A stretch of DNA of 64,000 nucleotides. Origin: an uncultured Carboxylicivirga sp. (GTDB lineage: Bacteria; Bacteroidota; Bacteroidia; Bacteroidales; Marinilabiliaceae). Made by a program: the position numbers and the translations under genes. The stretch spans positions 5,146,001-5,210,000 of the forward strand of contig NZ_OY771430.1 in NCBI RefSeq assembly GCF_963674565.1, written 5' to 3'. This document shows, piece after piece, positions 17,551 to 26,253 of the stretch (within the stretch, counting starts at the first letter, position 1; every line of letters begins with the position of its first letter). A model generated the notes under the pieces. It had not been told where the DNA came from. It did not search any database and was given only the letters and a program-made list of their open reading frames with translations.

Positions 17551-19143
17551 ATGAAGATAAAATATAAATTTCTACCAATATCACTAATCTTTGCGTTAGT
17601 ACTGGGTTTAAGCTCGTGTAGTGAAGATTACTTGCAAGTTTTTCCTACCGATTCAGTATCAACAGAGATTGCATTAGGATCAACAGATAACATGATGTTG
17701 GCCATAAATGGTATTCATCGTGCTATGTATGCTCAAAATGGGTATATTAGTTACTATGCCGGACAACAGTTTATGATTCCAACAGCTGAATACGCGGCGG
17801 GTGATGCATTACACTCTGCAGTGGGAAATGGTTGGTTTAATGCCATGTTGAAATGGACCATGCATACAAATGCTACCAGATCTGATTTGGAATATGTATG
17901 GTTTTTTAACTATAATATAATTGGATCAGTTAATAATATTATTAATGCTGCAGACGGGCTTCAGGAGTCGGATGATTTAAATAATATTTTAGGACAGGCA
18001 TATACTTATCGTGCTTGGGCTCATTTTAACCTGGTTCGTTTCTTTGGTAAGGCATACATGATTGGTAATCCATCTACTGATTTAGGGGTACCTATTATGC
18101 TGGCTACAGAACCTCCTTATGAAGGCTTGCCACGTAATACCGTTCAGGAAGTTTATAACCAAATCAAAGCTGATCTTGAATCTGCAATTAACCATTTTGA
18201 ATCAGCTCCTGAAAGAGAACAATATGATTTATCTCAACTAAATATAGATGTTGCAAAAGGTATTGCAGCAAGAGTTTATTTAACCATTGGTGATTGGGCA
18301 AATGCAGAAAAGTTTGCCAACGAAGCTCGTCAGGACTATTCTCTTATGAGCGAAGCAGAATATAAATCAGGTTTTAATGAGATAAAGAATCCGGAATGGA
18401 TGTGGGGATCTGAAATGATTACGGATCAGACTTCTTATTTTTATTCATATTTCTACTATTGTTCGAATAACTTTAATGGTTCACAAAATAGAAGTAATCC
18501 TAAATTTATGAATCATAATCTGTATAATTTAATGTCGGATACAGATTATCGCAGAGATTTGATTTTGAAGGATTGTCCAAGTACTTTTGATGCATGGGAT
18601 GCTGGAGCAAATGCAGGAAGATATGCCAGTAAAGAAGAGTATACTGCTGCTGTTGCAGAATATCGTACAATAGTTAACAATGGAAGTTCGCATAATATGG
18701 TTCCATATATGCATATCAAATTGTCGCAATCAGATGGTCCAACCACCAGTCCTATGGATGTACTTCATATGAGAGCGGCTGAAATGTACTTGATTCAGGC
18801 AGAAGCTGAAGCTCGTCAGAATAAAAGTGGTGAAGCTCAGACTACCTTATTTGAATTGGTATCAGCAAGAGATGCAGGATATGTTAAATCAACAAATACT
18901 GGACAAGCTTTGGTTGACGAAGTTTTAGTTCAAAGACGTATTGAATTGTTCTTAGAAGGTCATCGTTGGTTCGACATGCTGAGAAATGATGAGGAACTAG
19001 ATTTAACAGGAAGTGGTGCAAGTGCTGACCTATATTTGACAGGTTATCAGCAGGCTAAACCAAGTGAGAATCCTCAGTGGCTGTTCCTAATTCCTCAAGG
19101 GGAAATAGATGCTAATTCAAATATGGTTCAGAATAAGTACTAA
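17551..19143 (+). CDS. SusD/RagB-type surface lipoprotein (locus 2)
   Basis: 530 residues with a lipoprotein signal (LGLSSC, Cys23). It has SusD-family sequence throughout: ILGQAYTYRAWAHFNLVRFF in the TPR region, then MRAAEMYLIQAEAEAR and QRRIELFLEGHRWFDMLRND at the C-terminus, ending in LFLIPQGEIDAN. It works with the upstream SusC barrel as the surface ligand-binding lid. The operon ends at a terminator at 19217 and has no third lipoprotein, unlike locus 1. Confidence 0.94.
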   Translation: MKIKYKFLPISLIFALVLGLSSCSEDYLQVFPTDSVSTEIALGSTDNMMLAINGIHRAMYAQNGYISYYAGQQFMIPTAEYAAGDALHSAVGNGWFNAMLKWTMHTNATRSDLEYVWFFNYNIIGSVNNIINAADGLQESDDLNNILGQAYTYRAWAHFNLVRFFGKAYMIGNPSTDLGVPIMLATEPPYEGLPRNTVQEVYNQIKADLESAINHFESAPEREQYDLSQLNIDVAKGIAARVYLTIGDWANAEKFANEARQDYSLMSEAEYKSGFNEIKNPEWMWGSEMITDQTSYFYSYFYYCSNNFNGSQNRSNPKFMNHNLYNLMSDTDYRRDLILKDCPSTFDAWDAGANAGRYASKEEYTAAVAEYRTIVNNGSSHNMVPYMHIKLSQSDGPTTSPMDVLHMRAAEMYLIQAEAEARQNKSGEAQTTLFELVSARDAGYVKSTNTGQALVDEVLVQRRIELFLEGHRWFDMLRNDEELDLTGSGASADLYLTGYQQAKPSENPQWLFLIPQGEIDANSNMVQNKY

Positions 19144-19216
19144 AATTTGAATATAGATCTAAAACCTGGAGTGTATGATTCATAAGTACAAGCTTCGGGG
19201 TAAAATATTTATTAAA

Positions 19217-19250
19217 AAGGCTGTTCAAAATTTTAGAACAGCCTTTTTTC
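19217..19250 (+). terminator. Rho-independent terminator ending SusC/D operon 2
   Basis: Perfect arms GGCTGTTC (19219-19226) and GAACAGCC (19236-19243) with a 9-base loop and six T after the stem. Confidence 0.9.
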
Positions 19251-19384
19251 TGTTTTTAACTATTGTATTTCAATCTTATCAGTTTCTAATAAAATAGAAT
19301 CAAGAAAGAGATGTTTTTTTTTAATGGCTATCTAAAAAAAATGTCAAATTTAGGATCTTATCAGTGATAAGTTGATAGAGGATC

Positions 19385-19492
19385 GAAAGAAGTGAATTTG
19401 GTTATATTAGTATGACGGTTGTAGATGAAGATTATCATCAAAGGGATTTTCTAGAGGAAATTGTAGATAACGTTTGGCCTAAAAATATATAG
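19385..19492 (+). pseudogene. Remnant of a second folK-like 3' end
   Basis: From 19412 the frame reads MTVVDEDYHQRDFLEEIVDN followed by VWPKNI and a stop. Its core matches the tail of the folK-like protein ending at 14127 (VVDEDYHQRDFLQEVVDSIW). Over the 60 best-matching bases I count 48 identical, and several differences are synonymous. A short piece upstream (SEFG, about 19391-19402) may match the KFG of the folK core with a deletion between. No start, ATP-binding core or full domain remains, so this is a decayed fragment. With folK it brackets SusC/D locus 2. Confidence 0.65.
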
Positions 19493-20002
19493 AGCCGGTT
19501 CGCCAAAACCAGCTCTACACCTTTATCACCATTATTAACCTAACCTTTGTTAGGAGAATTCTTTATTCTTTTTTAAAAAACCTTTATTAAAAGATTTTTA
19601 TCACCACAATGCAAATGTAATCTCTTTCACCAAATAATTAACGACAAATATCGGTAATTTTTGTATGTTAATTGAAGGGATTTTTCATATCCAATGCAAA
19701 TACCAGTAGATCAGATAAATAACACCCACTGAATATATGAACATTTTAGTCGATTTGATAAAAATCATAATTCTCATTAATCTTAAATCTTAAAACTTTG
19801 CTTTAAGATTTCTTCATCAATAACGTTTATTGAATACATTTTCTAATACGGGAGATCTCTGATAAAGGTTCTGATTTAATCGATTATCAATTAATGATCT
19901 TAGTTTTTCTGAATTATCAGTCAATACATTAATTGACGAAGGTTTTCTTTATTTAATTTTATTATTTTTATGCTAAAATAGCTATTACATCAATCAACCT
20001 AA
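19490..20002. other. Non-coding region upstream of the TPR sensor kinase
   Basis: No gene was found. It holds several inverted repeats: 19490-19500 with 19507-19517 (TAGAGCCGGTT / AACCAGCTCTA, one mismatch, no T run); 19539-19544 with 19549-19554 (CCTAAC / GTTAGG); 19786-19794 with 19802-19810 (AATCTTAAA / TTTAAGATT); and 19920-19925 with 19932-19937 (GTCAAT / ATTGAC). No clear TAnnTTTG promoter was seen before the kinase gene. Confidence 0.5.
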
Positions 20003-22096
20003 ATGTGTCTGAGGATTCCAACCAACAGAGTATTTTGCTTGTTTCTTTTACTATTGATTGTTCCAATATCAACGATATTAAAGGCTCAAACTGATCAGGT
20101 TAATGAGTTACAAGGAAAGCTGAAAAATGCTTCTGCGAAGGAACAGGTGGATATTTATAATCAACTTTCCAAAACTTATCTATACAGCGATCCGCAAATG
20201 GCCATCAAATATGCCAGACAAGCTTTACAACTGGCTATTCAGCATAAAGATAAAAAAGGTGAAGCTGAGGCATATAATAATCTGGGAATGGGTTACTATT
20301 TTGTCAATGATTATGAGCAGCTTTTAGTGTCTTATCGAAAATCGTTAAGTTCATACAGAGACATTGGTGATAACAGAAGTATGAGTAAGCTTTCAACTAC
20401 TTATTTCAGATTAAAACAGTCGGAAAAAGCATTGAAAAGTTATAAGCGTTCGCTAAATCTTTATATAAAAGAAAAGGATTGGAAGAATATTACTGAGACT
20501 TATAAACAGATGGCAGATGTTTATAAGAACATTGCAGATTATAGAATGGCACTCTCGTACTACAAACAGGCCCTCGATTTGGTGGAAGATAGAGAAGATG
20601 AAGAAAAACAGAGTGATCGGGTTAGATTACTGGGCGAGATTGGCGAGATCTTCTTTTATGAGGAACAGTATGATACTGCTTTAGTTTATTATCATAGAAT
20701 GGAAACAATTCTAGATGAAATGGGAGACCATCGGAGCAAATCCATTTTGCAAAGTAATATCGCAAATGCCTACTTCTATAAAGGAGACTTGGATGAATCA
20801 TTCAAAACATACCTTCAGGTGCTTGATTATCAAATTGAGCACAATGAGCATTGGGAAGCCGCAATGAGCCTGTTGCATATTGGAATGATTTATTCAGAAT
20901 GGAAAGATTTTAAAAATGCTATAAAAAGCCATAAACAAAGTTTGGCTTTGGCTCAAAGTATTAATCAGGCAAATGACCTTATCAGGGATAATTATCTTGC
21001 ATTATCACAGATATATGAAGAGTTAAACGATTTTAAGAAAGCTTATGAATACCGGATATTATACTCAAAATTATCGGAGTCGGTGATGATGGAAGAAAAT
21101 GTCAGCAATTTTGTTGATGTATGGGGGCTGCAGGAATTGGAGGAAAAAAAGAAGGAAAATGAAATACTACAGGCGAAGAATAAGAACTATTTATTAGAGT
21201 TGGAGAAGGAAAACCTGGTTCGATGGAGACTTTTATTCGGGTCTACTATCCTGATAATTTCGATTTTGGTCTTTGTAATTTATTATCGTTACTATCTGAA
21301 ACGAGAAGAAAATAAAAACCTGGAAAAAAGAATTGCTGAAGCTTTAAAGAAACAGGAGGAACAGCAACAAATAATTATGCATCAGTCCAGTCTTACCTCT
21401 TTGGGAGAATTAGCTGCCGGAATAGCTCATGAAATCAATCAACCCATCCAGAATATATCGTTATCGACCGAGAGTATTAAATATGAACTATCGGAAGAAA
21501 GTCCTAACAAGGGTTTTATCAACCAATCGGTCGAAGAAATATTTGAAGATATTGTCAGAGTAAGGCAGATTGTTGATCATATCAGAATTTTTAGCAGTGG
21601 TCAGAAAGATGAAGTAGAAGAAGAATTTGATGTTAGTGAATGTGTGAAGAGTGCAGTTTCGATGATTGGTAATCAATATGCCAATCATCACATTAAACTT
21701 GGTCTTAATTTGGCTGATAAGCTTCCATTAGTTTTGGGGAATCCGCATCGATTGGAACAGGTTATTCATAATTTATTGTCCAATGCAAGAGATGCGGTTG
21801 AAGAGCGGAAAATGAAGGAAGAAAATCTTCAAATGGAAGTGAACATTAAGACGCATTCAGATCCAAAACAGGTATATCTTGAAATAATTGATAATGGCAT
21901 TGGTATACAGCCTAATCGAAAAACTGATATTTTTCTTCCATTTGTAACAAGTAAACAACTGGGTAAAGGAACTGGATTAGGACTATCTATCTCCTATAGC
22001 TTAATAAAAGAAATGAATGGCAGGATTGAAGTAGAAAGTCAGCGAGGTAAGGGAACACGAATGATCGTCGTCTTACCTGTTTTTGATAAAAAGTAA
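20003..22096 (+). CDS. TPR-containing sensor histidine kinase (NtrB-like output)
   Basis: 697 residues. An N-terminal signal/TM segment (about 10-27) is followed by about 350 residues of TPR repeats placed outside the cytoplasm (AEAYNNLGMGYYFVNDYEQL, RMALSYYKQALDLVEDREDE). Then come a coiled coil, a TM helix (about 409-428) and a kinase core. His476 lies in AAGIAHEINQPIQNIS; the N box is HNLLSNARDAVEER, G1 is IIDNGIGI and G2 is GKGTGLGLSIS. The HEINQP form is typical of kinases paired with NtrC-type regulators. The cognate regulator starts 24 bases downstream. The TPR sensor type is common in Bacteroidota; the signal is unknown. Confidence 0.9.
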   Translation: MCLRIPTNRVFCLFLLLLIVPISTILKAQTDQVNELQGKLKNASAKEQVDIYNQLSKTYLYSDPQMAIKYARQALQLAIQHKDKKGEAEAYNNLGMGYYFVNDYEQLLVSYRKSLSSYRDIGDNRSMSKLSTTYFRLKQSEKALKSYKRSLNLYIKEKDWKNITETYKQMADVYKNIADYRMALSYYKQALDLVEDREDEEKQSDRVRLLGEIGEIFFYEEQYDTALVYYHRMETILDEMGDHRSKSILQSNIANAYFYKGDLDESFKTYLQVLDYQIEHNEHWEAAMSLLHIGMIYSEWKDFKNAIKSHKQSLALAQSINQANDLIRDNYLALSQIYEELNDFKKAYEYRILYSKLSESVMMEENVSNFVDVWGLQELEEKKKENEILQAKNKNYLLELEKENLVRWRLLFGSTILIISILVFVIYYRYYLKREENKNLEKRIAEALKKQEEQQQIIMHQSSLTSLGELAAGIAHEINQPIQNISLSTESIKYELSEESPNKGFINQSVEEIFEDIVRVRQIVDHIRIFSSGQKDEVEEEFDVSECVKSAVSMIGNQYANHHIKLGLNLADKLPLVLGNPHRLEQVIHNLLSNARDAVEERKMKEENLQMEVNIKTHSDPKQVYLEIIDNGIGIQPNRKTDIFLPFVTSKQLGKGTGLGLSISYSLIKEMNGRIEVESQRGKGTRMIVVLPVFDKK

Positions 22097-22120
22097 ACAG
22101 AATATTATCCGCATAAATAT

Positions 22121-23509
22121 ATGAACAGACTGAAAGTGCTAATACTTGATGATGAATCAAGGATCACCGAGAAGCTTAAATATCATCTTGAGAAAAGAAA
22201 TTTTGAAGTAACAACCGCTAATACTCCCAAAGAGGGATTGGTCAAGTTAAGTGAAGAAAAGCCGGGAGTACTCATCTTGGATGTAATGCTTCCGGGAATG
22301 AATGGTTTGGATATACTTGAAAAAGTAAAGGGAGAATATCCAAATCTTGAAATCATCATGATAAGTGGATATGGCGATATGGATATGGTAATACAAGCCA
22401 TGCGTAAAGGAGCTTCTGACTTTATTCGCAAACCCTTTCAGATAATGGATATTCAACTGGCTATTGAACGTACAGAAAAGTTTTTGGCTATGCAGTCAAA
22501 GCTGGAGGAAGCTGAAGACCGGGAAGAATTAGTTTCGAAGGAACTGGAGAGCATGATTGAAAAAGATTTTATCGGAGAAAGTCCTCAGATTAAAAAAGTG
22601 TTGAAAATGGCACTAAAAGCAGCTGAAGATGGTGATGTGAATGTGCTTGTTACAGGAGAAAACGGAACAGGAAAAGAGATTATATCCAGAATTATACATT
22701 ATGGAAGTCCACGTAAAAAGAAGGTTTTTGCACCAGTAAATAGTTCAGCCATTCCGGCAACTTTGCTCGAGAGTGAATTTTTTGGTCATGTGAAAGGTGC
22801 TTTTACGGATGCCAAGGAGGAGAAGAAGGGGTATTTCGAACTGGCAAATAAAGGAACGCTCTTCCTGGATGAGATTGCAGATATGCCTTATTCGTTGCAG
22901 GCTAAGCTATTAAGAGCTATAGAAGAAAATAAGATTAAACGAGTAGGTAGTAATCAGGAAATAACTGTTGATGTAAGAATCATTTCAGCTACCAACAAGA
23001 ATATTGAACTGTTGATTGAGGATAACGAGTTTAGAATTGACCTGTTTCATCGTATTAATACCATAGAGATTAATATACCGCCGCTTAGGGATAGGAAAGA
23101 GGATATTCGTCCTTTATTAAATCATTTTGTTGAGAGTTTTGCCCGTAAAAAAGGAAAAACTAAACCAGGGATTTCTGAAGCTTTGATTTTAAAATTGGAA
23201 CAGTATCATTTCCCGGGAAATGTTCGTGAATTACGTAATATGGTAGAACGAGCCATGATTCTGTCTGATAATGATACTTTGCAACCGGAAGATTTTCTTA
23301 TTAAAGGTGATGCAACTCCTAAGATTGAAAAAGTTGTCTCAACCGGAGGATTAAACCTGGATGAAAATGAAAGAACTTTGATCGAACAAGCATTGAAAGA
23401 GTCTGATTTAAATCAAACGAAAGCTGCCACTTTGCTGGGTATCAGCAGGGATGCGATGAAGCGAAAGATTAAAAAGTTCGGTATAGAAATTATTAAAGAC
23501 CTGCAATAA
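22121..23509 (+). CDS. NtrC-family sigma54-dependent response regulator
   Basis: 462 residues. The receiver domain (1-120) has phospho-acceptor Asp54 (LILDVMLPG) and the Lys of RKPF. The AAA+ domain (about 155-385) has Walker A GENGTGKE, a sigma54-contact loop reading GAFTDA (consensus GAFTGA), Walker B GTLFLDEIAD and the R-finger region. The C-terminal Fis-type helix-turn-helix is NQTKAATLLGISRDAMKR. It is the partner of the kinase just upstream. No sigma54 promoter was recognised next to this pair, so its targets are not visible. It lies tail-to-tail with the hydrogenase operon and shares its terminator. Confidence 0.92.
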   Translation: MNRLKVLILDDESRITEKLKYHLEKRNFEVTTANTPKEGLVKLSEEKPGVLILDVMLPGMNGLDILEKVKGEYPNLEIIMISGYGDMDMVIQAMRKGASDFIRKPFQIMDIQLAIERTEKFLAMQSKLEEAEDREELVSKELESMIEKDFIGESPQIKKVLKMALKAAEDGDVNVLVTGENGTGKEIISRIIHYGSPRKKKVFAPVNSSAIPATLLESEFFGHVKGAFTDAKEEKKGYFELANKGTLFLDEIADMPYSLQAKLLRAIEENKIKRVGSNQEITVDVRIISATNKNIELLIEDNEFRIDLFHRINTIEINIPPLRDRKEDIRPLLNHFVESFARKKGKTKPGISEALILKLEQYHFPGNVRELRNMVERAMILSDNDTLQPEDFLIKGDATPKIEKVVSTGGLNLDENERTLIEQALKESDLNQTKAATLLGISRDAMKRKIKKFGIEIIKDLQ

Positions 23510-23510
23510 A

Positions 23511-23550
23511 AAGAAACCCATTCGAAACGTTTACGAATGGGTTCTTCTAA
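23511..23550. terminator. Bidirectional terminator between the NtrC-type regulator and the hydrogenase operon
   Basis: Perfect arms AACCCATTCG (23515-23524) and CGAATGGGTT (23534-23543) with a 9-base loop. On the plus strand the stem is followed by CTTCT; on the minus strand by TCTTTTTAT, the stronger T run. It therefore serves both converging units. Confidence 0.8.
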
Positions 23551-23584
23551 CCAAGGATTATATAAAAACAACGGCTGTGTTGTT

Positions 23585-25039
23585 CTAATTAATTACTGTT
23601 TCAGGTATTAATTCGTTCATTACCTTTTGTAAATTATTCTGACTGATATTGGGAGCTGTTATATTACCCGGACCGCTAATGCAGCCTCCTTCGCAAGCCA
23701 TTACCTCAATGAAATCCAGGTCAGGTTGGTTTTTAGTATAGGCTTTTAGAAGTTTAATACTTTTCTTATTCAGACCATTAATAACCTGACTTCTTATTTT
23801 TACATTTTTATTTAGATTTAACAGAATGGATTGATGCACTCCACCTGAAGCAGCAAATCCTCTGTTTTCTGGCTTGAGGTCTTTGTTCACATTCTTTTCA
23901 TCTGCAAAGTTGGCTGGATCAATTTTAAGTGCTGTCCAGATTGATGCAAGCTCTTCGGTTGTGATTACAAAGTCAATTAAACCAGAAAGGTATGCTTCTT
24001 TTCTTTTTGCCAGACAAGGACCAATAAATACAGTTGCATAATCAGAATATATTTTTTTTGCCTTTTGAGCCGTGTAAATCATTGGAGTAGGAGTGTGGCT
24101 GATATGCTCTTTCAATTGAGGGATATGATTTTCGGCCAGGTAAACATAGGATGGACAGCAAGATGTTGTCATAAATGGTTTTTGCTGTTCAATATTTTCA
24201 AGAAGTTCTCTGGTTTCTTCCTGAGTTGTCATTTCAGCTCCTTCTGCAACTTCAATTACTTCGTCAAATCCAATGGCTTTTATCGCTTCAAGAATCTGAC
24301 TGCTTGTTCCCTTATATTGACTCAAAACTGCCGGTGCTACCATAGCAACCATTTTCTGCTTTTGCAGTTTAAGCGTATTGTAAAAATGTAAAACCTGTGA
24401 TTTTTCGGCAATGGCACCAAACGGGCATGCAGTCATGCATTTACCACAATGAATGCATTTGTCAAAGTCAATTTGCTCAATTCCGTGTTCATCTTTTTTG
24501 ATAGCTTTTACCGGGCATGATTCTTCGCATGGTACTGGTAAGTATGCGATAGCATGGAAAGGACAAGCTTTTTGGCAAAGGCCACAGTTAACACATTTGT
24601 GATGATCAATATTAGCTTTTCCATTAATGACCGTAATTGCATCTTTAGGACAGTTAACCTGACAAGGGCGTCCTTCACAACCCTGACAAAGGTTACTGAC
24701 CGTATAATTAACTTGAACGCATGAACTACAGGCCTCATCAACTACTGTTAGGAATTCACCGTTTGATTCAATTCCTTCAATGGCTCTCAAGGCATAATCA
24801 CGCAAAGGAGTTAATTCATCTTCCTCATCACTGATGTTGAAACCCATTGCTGCCATTATTTTATATTTCAGAACAGCTCGGTCTTTATGAACACAGCAAC
24901 GAATTGGAGCCTTTGTTCGTGGACGCATATCCAGAGCTATGCGATCAATCTGATCGAACAAATGGTTTGAATCAAGCAGTTGAATCAGTCGTATTAATAA
25001 TTCTCTTTTAGTTCTTACAGCGTTGTTGTAATAGGTCAT
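23585..25039 (-). CDS. Group-B-like [FeFe]-hydrogenase
   Basis: 484 residues, third gene of the hydrogenase operon. Ferredoxin-like motifs carry Cys at 118-130 (LCQGCEGRPCQVNCP), 149-159 (CVNCGLCQKACP) and 195-205 (CIHCGKCMTACP), with an extra CEESCP at 171-175. The H-cluster domain follows: L1 TTSCCPSY (proton-relay Cys294, ligand Cys295), L2 GPCLAKRKEA (Cys342), L3 ACEGGCISGPG (Cys449, Cys453). The GPC form of L2 and the N-terminal RCCVHKDRAV block fit group B rather than group A. All motifs needed for catalysis are present. Group B enzymes are soluble and probably ferredoxin-linked, but poorly studied. No maturase genes (hydE, hydF, hydG) are in the window. Confidence 0.88.
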   Translation of the reverse strand: MTYYNNAVRTKRELLIRLIQLLDSNHLFDQIDRIALDMRPRTKAPIRCCVHKDRAVLKYKIMAAMGFNISDEEDELTPLRDYALRAIEGIESNGEFLTVVDEACSSCVQVNYTVSNLCQGCEGRPCQVNCPKDAITVINGKANIDHHKCVNCGLCQKACPFHAIAYLPVPCEESCPVKAIKKDEHGIEQIDFDKCIHCGKCMTACPFGAIAEKSQVLHFYNTLKLQKQKMVAMVAPAVLSQYKGTSSQILEAIKAIGFDEVIEVAEGAEMTTQEETRELLENIEQQKPFMTTSCCPSYVYLAENHIPQLKEHISHTPTPMIYTAQKAKKIYSDYATVFIGPCLAKRKEAYLSGLIDFVITTEELASIWTALKIDPANFADEKNVNKDLKPENRGFAASGGVHQSILLNLNKNVKIRSQVINGLNKKSIKLLKAYTKNQPDLDFIEVMACEGGCISGPGNITAPNISQNNLQKVMNELIPETVIN

Positions 25040-25065
25040 CTGATATAATAATTAAGATGTATTTT

Positions 25066-26253
25066 TTATAAATATTCGATGGTAACGGTTTTTAAAAATT
25101 TGGATTCTAGTATGCTGGCTATTTTTTTTATCACATTCCTTCTGATTTCCAGTTCAACAGGAAGATTGGGGTCCTGATGGGCATTATTAATCTGTGTTCC
25201 TGCCAGTATGAGTATTGAGTCACTCTTTAGTAACAGGCGAACCATGTCTTCAGCCGGACCGTTACCTTCAACCATATTGAATTTTGTTGATTCAATAATA
25301 GATGAGACTTTACCTAATGTTAAAATGCCTTCGGTAATTAAATCAATGCCTTCCATGCTGGCTTGTGGTGGCAAATCCATATTGGTATGGTTGAGATTTA
25401 TATCTACCGGACGATTTAATTCTCTTGAGATAATCTTAGATGTGGTACCACCGCATATCACTTTTATTCCTTCAAAAGTGTCGATTCTTTCGGCTAGCAC
25501 ACTGTCGTAATTTTTATAATAAGGAGGACCCGAGGCAAGCACAAGCTTTCGGGGCTCGCGACAATAAATAACCTGACAGGTTGCGTCATCTTTTAATTCA
25601 TTGGCATCATTGTATTTGGCCCGTTCCAGAATTTTCTTGGCAAGTTCAAGTGCTGAGATGGCAGGTTTATCTTCAACCGAGGTTTTGATAAAATCTTTCA
25701 AACCATCTTCACCCCAACCAAAAGGATTTGCACGTGTGCCCATTCCAGATTGAGTAATACCATCCGATACCATGATAATCCGATCTTCTTTTTCGAGTTT
25801 GAGATGTGAATTTTTAACTATGGCTTCCCGTGCATCAGGTCGTTGTATCTTTTGTAGGGTATGATCAGGATTGAGAAAATCTCCATTTCGATAAATAAGA
25901 ACCGGTGGATTATCAAATTCAACCAGATGAGCTTCTCCAAAACAATTGATGTCGATGATACTAAAGGTAGAATAGCTGATTTTACGTTGTGAATCAACCG
26001 GTAAAGTTCGCATGATGAATTCAGAGGTGTGTTCAAGAGGATTGTTCCGGGCGGTAAACTGCAGAGCCATTCCTGTTGTCATGGTTGATAAAACATTTGC
26101 TTTGACACCAGAACCCAACCCGTCAGACAGGACGGTAATAAAGCGATCCTCATCTTTTAGTTTTCGGGATTCGCAGGCATCACCACAAACATTTTGGCGA
26201 AACTTGCTTGCCTGACAGGTTTCAGATTCTATGTAGAAATGCTTATTCTGCAT
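25066..26253 (-). CDS. SpoIIE/PP2C-type serine phosphatase of the hydrogenase operon
   Basis: 395 residues. The first 230 or so form a SpoIIE/PP2C domain with metal-binding aspartates in LSDGLGSGVKAN, IIMVSDGITQSGMG and KDDATCQVI. The remaining 160 residues (from about REPRKLVLASGPP) are a separate domain I cannot name; it contains ICGGTTSKIISRELNRPVDI. Its start overlaps the end of the HydS-like gene by 11 bases, so it is translationally coupled, and the group-B-like hydrogenase begins 26 bases downstream. PP2C-type phosphatases are known neighbours of sensory [FeFe]-hydrogenases and are thought to pass on the signal. No STAS antagonist or anti-sigma partner is visible here. Confidence 0.85.
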   Translation of the reverse strand: MQNKHFYIESETCQASKFRQNVCGDACESRKLKDEDRFITVLSDGLGSGVKANVLSTMTTGMALQFTARNNPLEHTSEFIMRTLPVDSQRKISYSTFSIIDINCFGEAHLVEFDNPPVLIYRNGDFLNPDHTLQKIQRPDAREAIVKNSHLKLEKEDRIIMVSDGITQSGMGTRANPFGWGEDGLKDFIKTSVEDKPAISALELAKKILERAKYNDANELKDDATCQVIYCREPRKLVLASGPPYYKNYDSVLAERIDTFEGIKVICGGTTSKIISRELNRPVDINLNHTNMDLPPQASMEGIDLITEGILTLGKVSSIIESTKFNMVEGNGPAEDMVRLLLKSDSILILAGTQINNAHQDPNLPVELEIRRNVIKKIASILESKFLKTVTIEYL

